A stretch of 64,000 nucleotides of DNA. Origin: Pseudomonadota bacterium. GTDB lineage: Bacteria; Desulfobacterota; Desulfovibrionia; Desulfovibrionales; Desulfovibrionaceae. Where the stretch lies: contig JAEWCY010000036.1 in the NCBI GenBank assembly GCA_023390395.1, positions 1 to 64,000 on the forward strand, given 5' to 3'. The notes below the pieces were generated by a model. That model ran no database searches. It was given only the letters and a program-made list of their open reading frames with translations, and was not told where the DNA came from. Below, in pieces: positions 52,677 through 60,379 of this stretch (positions within the stretch are counted from its first letter, which is position 1; every line of letters starts with the position of its first letter). A program made the position numbers and the translations under genes.

Positions 52677-52942
52677 GCCTTTCCTCCCGAGAATTTCTCC
52701 ACCTCCATTGCGCCGGGTAGGTGCAAGACATCCGACTGCAACGGTGCGGCCTTCTCAATTGACGAGATGCGATCCGTCAAATCCGAAACCCGTTCTTCAA
52801 GTGTCTTCTTGGCTTCGAGTTCGCGCGGACTCCCGACATGGAAAGCGCGCACCTCTCCGGTGGGAATCAAGTCCAGGAATTTTGGCAACGCGTCTTCAAT
52901 GGGTTCGATGGGTCCAAACGTGCCGTCACGAAATTCAAGCAT
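52673..52942 (-). CDS. Element protein with coiled coil (89 aa)
   Basis: It starts MLEFRDGTFGPIEPIEDAL, with a heptad stretch around EAKKTLEERVSDLTDRI. AAAGGAG precedes the ATG, just after the large RNA stem at 52961-53076. Function unknown. Confidence 0.65.
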   Translation of the reverse strand: MLEFRDGTFGPIEPIEDALPKFLDLIPTGEVRAFHVGSPRELEAKKTLEERVSDLTDRISSIEKAAPLQSDVLHLPGAMEVEKFSGGKA

Positions 52943-52960
52943 GGTGTTCTCCTTTCGGCT

Positions 52961-53105
52961 CCCACCGAGACCGTGAGTCGCTAGACGCGGGCGGCTGCCA
53001 GATGGACGTCGATCGACCGCCGTAGATGCTCGCCCCGAAGGGAATATCCATCAGCTACTCTCACGGCCTCGGTGGGAACCCGGCCCCTCGCGGGACTGGG
53101 CCGGG
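52961..53105 (-). ncRNA. Candidate structured leader RNA
   Basis: CCCACCGAGACCGTGA (52961-52976) pairs with TCACGGCCTCGGTGGG (53061-53076): a 15-bp stem with one mismatch closing about 84 nt of folded-looking sequence. A second hairpin, CCCGGCCC/GGGCCGGG, occupies 53079-53105. It is transcribed (minus) just before the ribosome site of the 52942 gene. It is a candidate cis-regulatory or stand-alone RNA, with no known family recognised. Confidence 0.4.
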
Positions 53106-53109
53106 GGAG

Positions 53110-53484
53110 TTAGGCTATCTTTCTGAAATAAACCGACTCCGAATAAAACCCGTTTGACTCTCCATACCATCTGATGGTGACGCTACCCTTGACGGTTGAG
53201 AGTTTATAGAACGTCCAGGTAAAACTGTCCTGAAATTCGCCCGCATTATACCCCGGGGGGTTTTTGTCGCTCGATACCTCTTCGGCTACAAGTATCTGAT
53301 ACCCAAGGATACTCCATAGATCCCCGCTAATGTCCTCAACCAAGACAGATTCACAACAGTCTTGTTCATGGTACAGCTCAAAGACTTCGCCCTGATCCGT
53401 CATGAAACGCATGGAATCATCACCCACTCCGCCCTCGATCTTAGTAAGCGTCTTCCCGAGCAACACGCTGAATTCAACATCCAT
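53110..53484 (-). CDS. DUF7448-like phage protein (124 aa)
   Basis: The pattern LLGKTLTKIEG, ELYHEQDCCESVLVEDI, TWTFYKLSTVKGSVTIRWYG is a conserved phage/plasmid family of unknown role. GAGGAGAGC precedes the ATG. The EQDCCESV motif with paired Cys is the most conserved part. Confidence 0.75.
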   Translation of the reverse strand: MDVEFSVLLGKTLTKIEGGVGDDSMRFMTDQGEVFELYHEQDCCESVLVEDISGDLWSILGYQILVAEEVSSDKNPPGYNAGEFQDSFTWTFYKLSTVKGSVTIRWYGESNGFYSESVYFRKIA

Positions 53485-53698
53485 GGCGCTCTCCTCGTAT
53501 TTTTTGAACCTTTGAGGCCTTCACATCCCCAGCCCCCACGCACCGGATCACGATCTCCCCGTCCACCGTCCGCGCCTCGCCCATCGTCCAAGTCAGCAGT
53601 CGGCCGCCGGTTGTGCGGTCTGGGACGGAGACGCGGGAGCCTGGCGAGGGAAAGATGGGAAGGACGGTTTGACCGCATGGAAACATAACTATCTCCAT
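53474..53698 (-). CDS. Small element protein (74 aa)
   Basis: It starts MEIVMFPCGQTVLPIF and ends with a basic KVQKIRGERHGC. It overlaps both neighbours by about 10 bp. No motif recognised; the ribosome site is weak. Confidence 0.5.
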   Translation of the reverse strand: MEIVMFPCGQTVLPIFPSPGSRVSVPDRTTGGRLLTWTMGEARTVDGEIVIRCVGAGDVKASKVQKIRGERHGC

Positions 53699-53898
53699 AT
53701 CCACGCGGCGCATACAGCAACACCCACCACCATAGGGAATATTCTACCTATGCGCTGTCCATGGACAATGTCGGATACGGCATCCAATCTACCCGCTTGT
53801 GTAGTGCTCTGCCAAATTGAAACCGCGCAACGACCTATTGCTTGCAGTCCAAAAACGATAAGGCCAATCCATGCAATAGTATTGAAAAATGATTCCAT
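53689..53898 (-). CDS. Small two-helix membrane protein (69 aa)
   Basis: Hydrophobic segments are FFNTIAWIGLIVFGLQAI and IFPMVVGVAVCAAWIW. AAAGGAGTAG precedes the ATG. Possibly holin-like in shape, but no lysis genes accompany it. Confidence 0.6.
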   Translation of the reverse strand: MESFFNTIAWIGLIVFGLQAIGRCAVSIWQSTTQAGRLDAVSDIVHGQRIGRIFPMVVGVAVCAAWIWR

Positions 53899-53974
53899 AT
53901 CTACTCCTTTATTTTGGCTCGGCTCCCGGCCACGCTCCCTGTCGCGGCCGGTGCCAGGCCACCCCCTAGCGGGG

Positions 53975-54250
53975 CTATTTAACAGGTTGTAGCGCCGACA
54001 CGCGCGGCCAATACAACTTATCCTTGGCCTTGGTTCTGCTGGGGACGCGGACGATGTAGGACTCATGGTCGCGGCCCATGCCTGGATTCTTCATGGCGTT
54101 TAGACTGCACGCTGGGAAATCTTCTTTCAGTAAGTCAGGGGAAGGGCTTTTTCCCTCAGGGATAACAAGTGCTATTTCTCCAATTTTCAACCCTCTCCAG
54201 CCGGACGACTGCGACCACCACTCGACTTTATCTCCTAACTTGAATTGCAT
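53975..54250 (-). CDS. Small element protein (91 aa)
   Basis: It starts MQFKLGDKVEWWSQSSGW, a KOW/SH3-like beta opening, and ends YWPRVSALQPVK. AGGGAGAAAAG precedes the ATG. Function unknown. Confidence 0.65.
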   Translation of the reverse strand: MQFKLGDKVEWWSQSSGWRGLKIGEIALVIPEGKSPSPDLLKEDFPACSLNAMKNPGMGRDHESYIVRVPSRTKAKDKLYWPRVSALQPVK

Positions 54251-54383
54251 TCTTTTCTCCCTCCGCTATTCGCAGTTGCCGCAACGCCCGCGCTCTCCAC
54301 GGCCACGGCGCGGCAGTCTCTTCCAGGGCCTTTACGCGCCGCCGCGCTCGGTTGATGGCAACGGTGCGTTTGCGCTCGTGCAT
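54228..54383 (-). CDS. Basic small protein (51 aa)
   Basis: It starts MHERKRTVAINRARRRVKAL; strongly basic and helical. AAGGAG lies 6 nt upstream. It overlaps genes on both sides. Confidence 0.55.
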   Translation of the reverse strand: MHERKRTVAINRARRRVKALEETAAPWPWRARALRQLRIAEGEKNAIQVRR

Positions 54384-54469
54384 GTGGACTCCTTGCGTTT
54401 GGCTGCATGTTCCCGCCGCGCCCGCTCCACGATCTCCAGGAGGGCGGCTACGGCGTCGGGGATGGTCAT
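54332..54469 (-). CDS. Small protein coupled to recT (45 aa)
   Basis: It begins MTIPDAVAALLEIVERARRE. The ATG overlaps the recT stop (ATGA), suggesting coupled translation. The last third shares DNA with the 54228-54383 gene in another frame. Confidence 0.45.
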   Translation of the reverse strand: MTIPDAVAALLEIVERARREHAAKRKESTCTSANAPLPSTERGGA

Positions 54470-55425
54470 TTCCACGACGGACATTCCGCCCGGTCCTTGC
54501 AGGAGTCGCAGACGGTGGCCAGGACCTGCATGGGTTCTTGCGTGTCCTCGTGCAGGCGGTTTGGACAGGGGCGGCTTTGGGGATCATGGGAGGATTGGGA
54601 GTCTTGGGGCCGATCCTGGTCGAATACCTTGGCGTTGAGGTCGGCAGCCGCCCCGGGCTGCACGTCAATGATATGCGCGAGGCCCTGCGGCACGCCGGCT
54701 TCGGCGTACTCGTCCAGGGCGGCGGCGCGCTGAAGGTCCGGGGACATGGGCAAGCGGCTGGCAAGGCGGCGCACAGCCGTTTTGCAGCACATGGCGATAA
54801 ACCCGGGGCCGTCTTCGTCACCCCTGGTGTCATTCCACGGTGAATCGCTTTTTTTCGCCCCAGGGGCCTTCGCTTTGGTGCGGAGGCATGCTTCCCTGGT
54901 CAGAACCTCGAAATCGAGAAGTTCCCCGCGATGAAACGCCACGGCATAGACGTGGGAAAGTTGCTTGCCGCGTCCGTTTTCTGCCGGCCGATGTTCCAGG
55001 GTTTGCTTGGCCCCGTAGCAGTATTCAAAGGTGTCCCCGGGGAAAACGGCGTGGGCCGGGAAACTGGTGACGTGGCCGGACCTGTAAGCGAGTTCTCGGA
55101 ACCCTTTGTAGCCGATGACCAGTTGGGCGTCCTTGCCGCCGGTATGCTTGTTGTTGAAGGGGAGAAGATGCGCCTGTCCAAGTGGACCGCCGATCTCCAG
55201 GCCAAGCATGGACGCCTCGATGACGGCGTTCGCCAAGGAGACGGGAGAACACATTCCGAGGTCCCTGTTCCGGCTGATCACCGAGAAGGCGATGCGCGCC
55301 ATGCGCTCAGGCGTCAGGTGCTTGGGGATGACGGTCTTGATGACCGGCCAGTTGTCTGTGAACAGCTGCGCCAGGGGGCTTCTTTTCTTCTCTTCGGTCT
55401 TCGCGGGGGATGTCGTCTCACTCAT
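54466..55425 (-). CDS. recT: RecT-family single-strand annealing protein
   Basis: This 319-residue protein has the RecT core: SVISRNRDLGMCSPVSLANAV, LEIGGPLGQAHLLPFNN, LVIGYKGFRELAYRSGHV, and GPGFIAMCCKTAVRRLASRLP, which are its most conserved parts. The C-terminus ends with a CDSCKDRAECP cysteine motif not needed for annealing. AAGGAG precedes ATG 55425. It is coupled by ATGA to the exonuclease upstream and would anneal the single strands that enzyme makes. Confidence 0.92.
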   Translation of the reverse strand: MSETTSPAKTEEKKRSPLAQLFTDNWPVIKTVIPKHLTPERMARIAFSVISRNRDLGMCSPVSLANAVIEASMLGLEIGGPLGQAHLLPFNNKHTGGKDAQLVIGYKGFRELAYRSGHVTSFPAHAVFPGDTFEYCYGAKQTLEHRPAENGRGKQLSHVYAVAFHRGELLDFEVLTREACLRTKAKAPGAKKSDSPWNDTRGDEDGPGFIAMCCKTAVRRLASRLPMSPDLQRAAALDEYAEAGVPQGLAHIIDVQPGAAADLNAKVFDQDRPQDSQSSHDPQSRPCPNRLHEDTQEPMQVLATVCDSCKDRAECPSWK

Positions 55426-56276
55426 AAAACCGCTCCTTGTGTGGCCCATCCCGGCAGGGACAGGACTTGGATCGTTTCTGGATATGCCGGCCACTGGTGC
55501 GAAATTTTGCATTCGGCCAGGGTCATGAGGTTGCGTTGGTAGATAGCCCGCCCGAGCTCCACGTCCATCGGGGCCAGGGAGTAGACGGCCACGGCGTAGG
55601 GAGGGGCCTTTTCGACGCAGACGAAAACGAACCCGGCCGGGCTTTCTCCGGTAACAGCCTCGACGCCATCGGAGTAAAAAGCAGCCTGCACGTGATAACG
55701 GTAGTTGGCGCAGGATTTGGCGAATGCGCTCCCCGCGTCCTCCGTCGTCTTGAGGTCCACCAGAATCCCGTCATCGCGTCGGTAATCCGGCCGGCAACGG
55801 CAGAGCTCGCCGCTCGTCTGGTCGAACCACCAGCCAGAGGCTTCGGCTACGCCTCGAGCGAAAAGGAGACGGCGAGCAGCAGGATGAGTATAAACGGCGT
55901 CGCGCATGCGCCTGATCTGTTCGGCCTCGTCGGCGGTCACGATCTGGCTGCCCATGGCTTGACGTTCGAAATATGCCCACGCCGCCTTGCCGTCCTTGGT
56001 CCTCCTGTCGCAGTCCGGGGAGATGGCCAGGGCTAGGGAATCAGGCTCGAGGATGGCGGAATGGATCATCCTGCCCAGGCGGAGCGCTGGCGTCTCTTTG
56101 CGCTCCTCGCGCAGGTACGCGAGATAATGCGCCGGGCTCCTCGCCAGTCGGTCCAGACCGCTTTTGCTCACGCCAGGGGCCGCGTGGTAGTCCTCGTTGC
56201 TCACGCCCTGGACAAGCCCGAGGCGCACGAGGTCGGAACCGAAGGACGGCAGGGGGCCGCCGGGCCAGACACTCAT
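55422..56276 (-). CDS. PD-(D/E)XK phage exonuclease (RecE/DUF3799-like)
   Basis: This 284-residue protein has VSNEDYHAAPGVSKSGLDRL at the N-terminus, LRLGRMIHSAILEP, and the nuclease core CRPDYRRDDGILVDLKTTED (Asp and D-x-K). YHVQAAFYSDGVE follows. This matches exonucleases paired with RecT in prophages. The start at 56276 follows GGAGCAGG. Confidence 0.88.
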   Translation of the reverse strand: MSVWPGGPLPSFGSDLVRLGLVQGVSNEDYHAAPGVSKSGLDRLARSPAHYLAYLREERKETPALRLGRMIHSAILEPDSLALAISPDCDRRTKDGKAAWAYFERQAMGSQIVTADEAEQIRRMRDAVYTHPAARRLLFARGVAEASGWWFDQTSGELCRCRPDYRRDDGILVDLKTTEDAGSAFAKSCANYRYHVQAAFYSDGVEAVTGESPAGFVFVCVEKAPPYAVAVYSLAPMDVELGRAIYQRNLMTLAECKISHQWPAYPETIQVLSLPGWATQGAVL

Positions 56277-56500
56277 ATCGCCTGCTCCCTGGCCGCCCAC
56301 GCGCGGTTGTCCATGTGCAGCCGCTGCCTCGACTCCGCGCCGAGCAATATCGATCGCATCTCATCGTCTCGGCCTTCGGCCGCCAGCCGGCTAAACCGGG
56401 CCTGCTCTGCGGCGTCCTCGGGGCGCATGAGGCCGCGCAGGATGAGGGCAGTTTGTAGGGTGGTATGACACGGGGAGACTCGGAGAGGGATGGTGGTCAT
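56273..56500 (-). CDS. Small element protein (75 aa)
   Basis: It starts MTTIPLRVSPCHTTLQTA and ends DNRAWAAREQAI. GGAGGAATTC precedes the ATG; ATGA overlaps at both ends. It lies directly before the exonuclease gene. Function unknown. Confidence 0.65.
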   Translation of the reverse strand: MTTIPLRVSPCHTTLQTALILRGLMRPEDAAEQARFSRLAAEGRDDEMRSILLGAESRQRLHMDNRAWAAREQAI

Positions 56501-56790
56501 GAATTCCTCCCGGCCAAGCATCGCCATGCCGCTTCCCACATGCGACTATTCATGGCGCATCCATTGTGGCGTTCATCCATGGCCGCAAGGATGGCCATGT
56601 CTAGCGTTGCATATGAAGAGTGCGTGTCCTTTCCGTTGACATACGGATGGAATGATACAACAGAGTTATTACCATAAACGTATTCTACAATAGAATATGG
56701 TCCTATTTCATGGACAACCGGGGCACCACCCCAAGACCATTTTTTTTCTTTTCCTTGTATTGTTACCGTTGGCCCTAAATATGTTCCCAT
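56497..56790 (-). CDS. Element protein (97 aa)
   Basis: It starts MGTYLGPTVTIQGKEKKWSW and has a central beta-rich part (YSIVEYVYGNNSVVSFHPY). The DNA is AT-richer than the neighbouring genes, suggesting a different origin. Function unknown. Confidence 0.65.
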   Translation of the reverse strand: MGTYLGPTVTIQGKEKKWSWGGAPVVHEIGPYSIVEYVYGNNSVVSFHPYVNGKDTHSSYATLDMAILAAMDERHNGCAMNSRMWEAAWRCLAGRNS

Positions 56791-56791
56791 T

Positions 56792-57031
56792 TTACCCCCA
56801 TATCCTCGCCGGCACGCTCTTGTTGATCCGTTCCATGTCCTGCCACGCCGCTTCCGCCTCGGCCGCCGTCTCCTCGCTATCGTGGTAGTTTTTGCACCAT
56901 GCCGACGCGGGGACCTTCATGGACGCGCCTTCCAGGTGGAGCGTCTGAATCAATGCCTCGGTGATGACGCTGCACTCGCCCTTGTAGTAGGCGTAGCAGC
57001 CTGCGCAACACTGTCCTTGCTGACGGTCCAT
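56792..57031 (-). CDS. Cys-containing small protein (79 aa)
   Basis: It starts MDRQQGQCCAGCYAYYKGEC, a possible metal site, then a helical acidic part. GGGAGGTAGGG precedes the ATG. It ends one base before the next ATG. Function unknown. Confidence 0.65.
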   Translation of the reverse strand: MDRQQGQCCAGCYAYYKGECSVITEALIQTLHLEGASMKVPASAWCKNYHDSEETAAEAEAAWQDMERINKSVPARIWG

Positions 57032-57035
57032 AGCC

Positions 57036-57212
57036 CTACCTCCCCACCAGAATCCTGGCGGCCTGCATGATCGAACGGTGTTCGTCGGTCGGGTGATAGT
57101 TGAGGGCGTCCGCCACCATCCACAGGCCGACAATGATGCACGTGGCCAGGAAAAATCCGGCGGCGGCGGTCAGGTAGTCTCGCCCAGTTGGGAGGGTGTG
57201 GCGGTGAGGCAT
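57036..57212 (-). CDS. Small membrane protein (58 aa)
   Basis: It starts MPHRHTLPTGRDYLTAAAGF; the helix FFLATCIIVGLWMVA spans the membrane. A strong AAGGAGG lies before the ATG. Function unknown. Confidence 0.6.
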   Translation of the reverse strand: MPHRHTLPTGRDYLTAAAGFFLATCIIVGLWMVADALNYHPTDEHRSIMQAARILVGR

Positions 57213-57313
57213 GCGTCCTCCTTGGGTTTGCCGGGGCGAGGCTTTTGCCGTTTCGCCTGGCCCCGGCGTTTATGTGGTCGTTGCGCACGGTGCGCGTCGG
57301 TTGGCTTCTCCAT
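57170..57313 (-). CDS. Basic small ORF (47 aa), doubtful
   Basis: It starts MEKPTDAHRAQRPHKRRGQA; very basic. It lacks a clear ribosome site and overlaps the 57212 gene in another frame. It could instead be leader sequence. Confidence 0.25.
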   Translation of the reverse strand: MEKPTDAHRAQRPHKRRGQAKRQKPRPGKPKEDACLTATPSQLGETT

Positions 57314-57405
57314 TTTGGGGCCGCCGCCATTGGGGAGGAGCGACGGCCCCGGTTGTCGTGGAGGCTAGGGAGCCGTACCGCCGGCCGGTCCGGCGGCGCG
57401 GAAAT

Positions 57406-57864
57406 TTAGTCGGCTTCGAACTCGCCGCACTTTTCGACGTCATTTCGGTACTCGGGGAACAGATTGCAGACGGCCATCTGGCGCAGGTACTCCACGGCCT
57501 CGCGCACACCGCCTGAGCATCCCGAGACATCCACGCGTGTGGCGTGGAACAGCAGTTGCGAGACGAGACGATCGTCCGCTTTGACGTATTTGGATTTGCA
57601 GCAGAGCGGCCAACAGGAAAAATCGAGGTCCGCGCCCCGGAGGTCCGCGTCCTGGAGGTTCGCGTCCTGGAGGTACGCGCCCTGGAGGTACGCGTCCTGG
57701 AGGTACGCGCCCTGGAGGTCCGCGCCCTGGAGGTCCGCGAGCTCCTTAATGGCCACTTTCACGGCCAAGCCGAGCTTGATCGATATCGGCGAGTCCTCGG
57801 CACAGTCGATTTCGGCCGAGAACTGCACGTTGCCGCTGAATCTGTTCAGGATGTCAAATTTCAC
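57406..57864 (-). CDS. Pentapeptide-repeat phage protein (152 aa)
   Basis: After an N-terminal LNRFSGNVQFSAEIDC segment, seven A(D/N/Y)L-type pentapeptides (ADLQG, AYLQD, ANLQD, ADLRG) occupy about residues 45-80. A C-terminal domain CWPLCCKSKYVKADDRLVSQ follows, known from phage proteins. GTG 57864 is the start; the repeats are encoded by tandem 15-nt units. The function of this domain pair is not known. Confidence 0.8.
   Translation of the reverse strand: MKFDILNRFSGNVQFSAEIDCAEDSPISIKLGLAVKVAIKELADLQGADLQGAYLQDAYLQGAYLQDANLQDADLRGADLDFSCWPLCCKSKYVKADDRLVSQLLFHATRVDVSGCSGGVREAVEYLRQMAVCNLFPEYRNDVEKCGEFEAD
57625..57739. repeat. Tandem 15-bp repeat coding pentapeptides
   Basis: About eight units of GAGGTNCGCGNCCTG lie head to tail. 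They encode the pentapeptide coil of the minus-strand gene at 57406. The near-identity of units suggests recent expansion and possible length variation. Confidence 0.8.
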
Positions 57865-58030
57865 CGTATCCCCCGTGTTACTTTCTTCCTCGGTCAGGCC
57901 CCACGCTCTACGCGAGGCCAGTCCCGGGGGCGTCCGGAGACGCCCCGGATGATGGCTTCCCCGGCCATCTCGGGGCCCCTGCGCTCGCTGGTCCACGCGG
58001 TTGTGCGCTCGCTCTCGCTGCGTAGGGGGC

Positions 58031-58085
58031 CAAGTTGTCAAAGACCCAACTTGTAAGGATTCCTTACAAGTTCGAGTTGTTAAGG
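58031..58085. promoter_or_regulatory. Palindrome array upstream of pentapeptide gene
   Basis: A perfect 25-bp palindrome with 12-bp arms (AACTTGTAAGGA and its complement around one central T) spans 58048-58072. Next to it CAAGTTG at 58031-58037 faces CAACTTG at 58047-58053. No T-run follows. It looks like a multi-site operator for an element regulator. Confidence 0.5.
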
Positions 58086-58340
58086 ATTATTGAATAACTG
58101 CCCCTGCCGCCTGATGCCTTGCTTCCCAACCCCTGCATTGTTCCGGCAATGCCGTGGATTCTCACCTTTCGGTCCCCATCGCTGGGCTTATCCTTCAGGG
58201 CTGGTCGGCTATCGTCTCTCAACCGTCCCGCCTCACCTACTGCCCGGCCCGGCGCTGCCGGTGTGGGCGTTGGTGGTGCGTGGCGTTAAAGCTCCGTCGC
58301 TTCATCGGTAGCCCGAGCGGGCCACCTAAAAGGGAGGGAA
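58086..58340. other. Non-coding stretch with hairpin potential
   Basis: No acceptable protein frame is seen. Minus-strand sequence has short hairpins (GGCCCGCTCGGGC near 58308-58324). It lies between the KilA-N and pentapeptide genes and may be an RNA leader. Confidence 0.35.
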
Positions 58341-59054
58341 CTAGGCGTACTGCGCGATAAAAGCTTGCAGCGAGTTGGCGACGTCGCACACATTGGCGAC
58401 GATGGCCGAGTGGCCCAAACTGCGCTTCTTTTCGATGGACTTGGCTTCCAGGTCTTCCAGGAAGGCCATATGCGTCATGCTGCTGGTAGGAAGGATTGGC
58501 CGCGTGCTGGCCTTCTTCGGCAATCCATTTTCGGAGCGGATTTGCTTGGCGGTCTTGCCGGTCACGGCGATATTGTTGATGTCAGCCACGAGGGCGAAGG
58601 TCTTGCCCTCGCCGCCATGGGAAGCGATGACGCCATTCAAGGCTTTGTTCGTCTGCTTGTTGCGGGCGCGGGCTTCGATGCGCTTGAGGTCTTCGGCGTT
58701 TTCGGTGCGGTCGATGACGGACTCGGCCAGGGCCGGATCGGCTTCCTGGAACCGGCGGTAGATGTCGTTGACCTGAAGATGCAATTCCGGGGAAAGCCAC
58801 TTGGCGTAGGCCAGGGCGATCTGCCAGTGGGCAAAGGTGCCGCCCATGGAGCCTTTTCGTACCTGGAGGTAAAGGGAAGAATCCTGCCCTTTACTCAAAG
58901 TGGCCATGAGGTCGTTGAATTCCTTCGTCGCCAGCCAAACCTTCGGACGGTTTCGGCTCTCTCCTCCAATTGCCTTCCACAGGTCGGTCAGGCTGACCAT
59001 TTCCTCGCCGGCCTTAATGGCCTTGCCCATGATCTCAATTTTCGTGATGTCCAT
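58341..59054 (-). CDS. KilA-N domain phage protein
   Basis: This 237-residue protein has a KilA-N DNA-binding domain (about residues 12-95: MVSLTDLWKAIGGESRNRPK, then GGTFAHWQIALAYAKWLSPE) and a C-terminal helical domain. Such proteins are phage antirepressors or regulators. GGGAGAGGG precedes the ATG. Its upstream region carries the same 16-bp motif as the ci/cro gap. Confidence 0.85.
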   Translation of the reverse strand: MDITKIEIMGKAIKAGEEMVSLTDLWKAIGGESRNRPKVWLATKEFNDLMATLSKGQDSSLYLQVRKGSMGGTFAHWQIALAYAKWLSPELHLQVNDIYRRFQEADPALAESVIDRTENAEDLKRIEARARNKQTNKALNGVIASHGGEGKTFALVADINNIAVTGKTAKQIRSENGLPKKASTRPILPTSSMTHMAFLEDLEAKSIEKKRSLGHSAIVANVCDVANSLQAFIAQYA

Positions 59055-59114
59055 GTTCCCTCTCCCGGCGGCCGGTCGAACTTTGTGGCCGTCTCGTTGG
59101 GAACATGTATTTCA

Positions 59115-59130
59115 TAATTTGAAATCTCTG
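59115..59130. promoter_or_regulatory. Candidate repressor operator upstream of KilA-N gene
   Basis: AATTTGAAATCTCTGT matches AATTTGAAATCATTGT at 59965-59980 in 14 of 16 positions. It lies 61 bp before the KilA-N start. Probably a second binding site of the element's CI or Cro. Confidence 0.45.
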
Positions 59131-59165
59131 TCTAGCGTTTGGAACATTAAATTCACGGCATGGGC

Positions 59166-59190
59166 AAAAAAAATCCCCGCCGAAGCGGGG
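59166..59190 (-). terminator. Rho-independent terminator of the repressor gene
   Basis: On the minus strand CCCCGC, loop TTCG, GCGGGG is followed by A and eight T. It lies 47 bp after the CI stop and separates repressor transcription from the KilA-N operon. Confidence 0.9.
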
Positions 59191-59236
59191 AAGGGAAAAC
59201 TCGTCGGCCTTGGCGGGTCAGCAGCCCCGGTTGGCC

Positions 59237-59944
59237 TTATGGGACCTCATGTGCCGTCCAGATGACGCGGCCCTCGATCTTGAAATATTCGTCCGTGGCT
59301 ATGGGCTGCGGGTCGGTCATACCATCGTCCGAATATAATACGTACTGCTCGTTCTCCCACCGAACCCGTTTAATTTTCAAGCCTTGGTCGTGACTGACGA
59401 TATATACCTTCCCGTTGACGAACTCTTTTCGGCTTTCGTCAACCAGGACCACGCTCCCGTCCGGAATGGCTGGCCCCATGCTGTCTCCCATGACCTTGAA
59501 AGCCTTCATGTGAGAGGGGCTTCCTTTTGAATGTATCCACGGGCTGGAGAAAGCCAGATAAGACCGAACCCCGGCTTCCAATATGAGGCTCCCGTTTTTA
59601 TCTCCCGCCGGTCTGGCTTCAACATAAGGGACCTTGAAATAATCTGGCTCCTGATGGCCATAACCTGAAGCCTGGAGTGCGGGAATCTGAACATCTCCCG
59701 TCCCGCTAGATTCTCCAACAAAGTCCTTCATCTTCAGCCAGTTGTCCCGCTCAGGGAACCTCGCCCCATTTTTCCAGTTGTAAATTGTTTTCGTGGAAAC
59801 ATCCAACATTTCAGCCAGTTTCTTCACGCCACCGGCCTTAACTTCTGCCGATTCTACCAACGATTTTAACTCGTTGTCCGTATTTTGGAACTCGCTGTTC
59901 ATGGGCTTCGGTTCCCAAATTTCTTGGCTCATGTCAACAAGCAT
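59237..59944 (-). CDS. CI/LexA-like phage repressor with S24 peptidase domain
   Basis: This 235-residue protein has an N-terminal helix-turn-helix (GGVKKLAEMLDVSTKTIYNW, about residues 39-58) and a C-terminal S24 autopeptidase domain with Ser in VMGDSMGPAI and Lys in DQGLKIKRV. RecA-stimulated self-cleavage and SOS induction are expected for the family. ATG 59944 follows AGGAG; other ATGs are in frame. It should repress the divergent early genes. Confidence 0.9.
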   Translation of the reverse strand: MLVDMSQEIWEPKPMNSEFQNTDNELKSLVESAEVKAGGVKKLAEMLDVSTKTIYNWKNGARFPERDNWLKMKDFVGESSGTGDVQIPALQASGYGHQEPDYFKVPYVEARPAGDKNGSLILEAGVRSYLAFSSPWIHSKGSPSHMKAFKVMGDSMGPAIPDGSVVLVDESRKEFVNGKVYIVSHDQGLKIKRVRWENEQYVLYSDDGMTDPQPIATDEYFKIEGRVIWTAHEVP

Positions 59945-59964
59945 GGGATTGACTCCTGTTCCGA

Positions 59965-59980
59965 AATTTGAAATCATTGT
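59965..59980. promoter_or_regulatory. Candidate operator between ci and cro
   Basis: AATTTGAAATCATTGT lies in the 40-bp gap between the divergent starts and resembles 59115-59130. This is the expected place for repressor binding. Confidence 0.45.
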
Positions 59981-59984
59981 TCGC

Positions 59985-60209
59985 ATGAACATGAACGCAA
60001 GCGAAATCTCCAAGGCCCTTGGCGTGACCAGACGTTACGCAATCTATCTGGTTAAGGGTGAACGCCGCCCGTCTGCCGATATTGCGGAGCGTTTGGAAGC
60101 CACTACCGGGAGGCATCGCCTATCGTGGCTGTACCCCGACCAGTTTGACGAGTCCGGCCACCCGCTCCCCACTCCCGCCCAGTCCGCCGCCGACCGCCAG
60201 GAGGCCTAG
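59985..60209 (+). CDS. Cro/YdaS-like helix-turn-helix protein (74 aa)
   Basis: MNMNASEISKALGVTRRYAI is followed by YLVKGERRPSADIAERLEAT, a YdaS/Cro-type DNA-binding fold. It is divergent from CI with a 40-bp gap. It likely opposes CI at the shared operator. No clear ribosome site before ATG 59985 or 59991, so it may be leaderless. Confidence 0.8.
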   Translation: MNMNASEISKALGVTRRYAIYLVKGERRPSADIAERLEATTGRHRLSWLYPDQFDESGHPLPTPAQSAADRQEA

Positions 60210-60211
60210 CC

Positions 60212-60379
60212 ATGACCGACCACCAATTCGAGTGTCTGCATATTCTGCTTGTCGGCATCGCCAACGATCTTTCGGCCATCCGGGGCCTGCTGGAAAAGCA
60301 ACAGGCCCCTGCTTTGGAAGTCTCAACCAACGCAATGAGCGGGGCCGAGTACGCAGCTTCTATGCAATCCCAATCTTAG
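60212..60379 (+). CDS. Small element protein (55 aa)
   Basis: It starts MTDHQFECLHILLVGIANDL, an amphipathic helix-rich protein. AGGAGGCC precedes ATG 60212, two bases after the Cro stop. Function unknown. Confidence 0.65.
   Translation: MTDHQFECLHILLVGIANDLSAIRGLLEKQQAPALEVSTNAMSGAEYAASMQSQS

Noticed and set aside
57625..57739. CRISPR-like repeat array
   Set aside because: Units are 15 bp, contiguous without spacers, and lie in frame within a pentapeptide-repeat gene.
58090..58311. Short plus-strand open frame between KilA-N and pentapeptide genes
   Set aside because: It has no ribosome site and a biased composition; the region looks non-coding.
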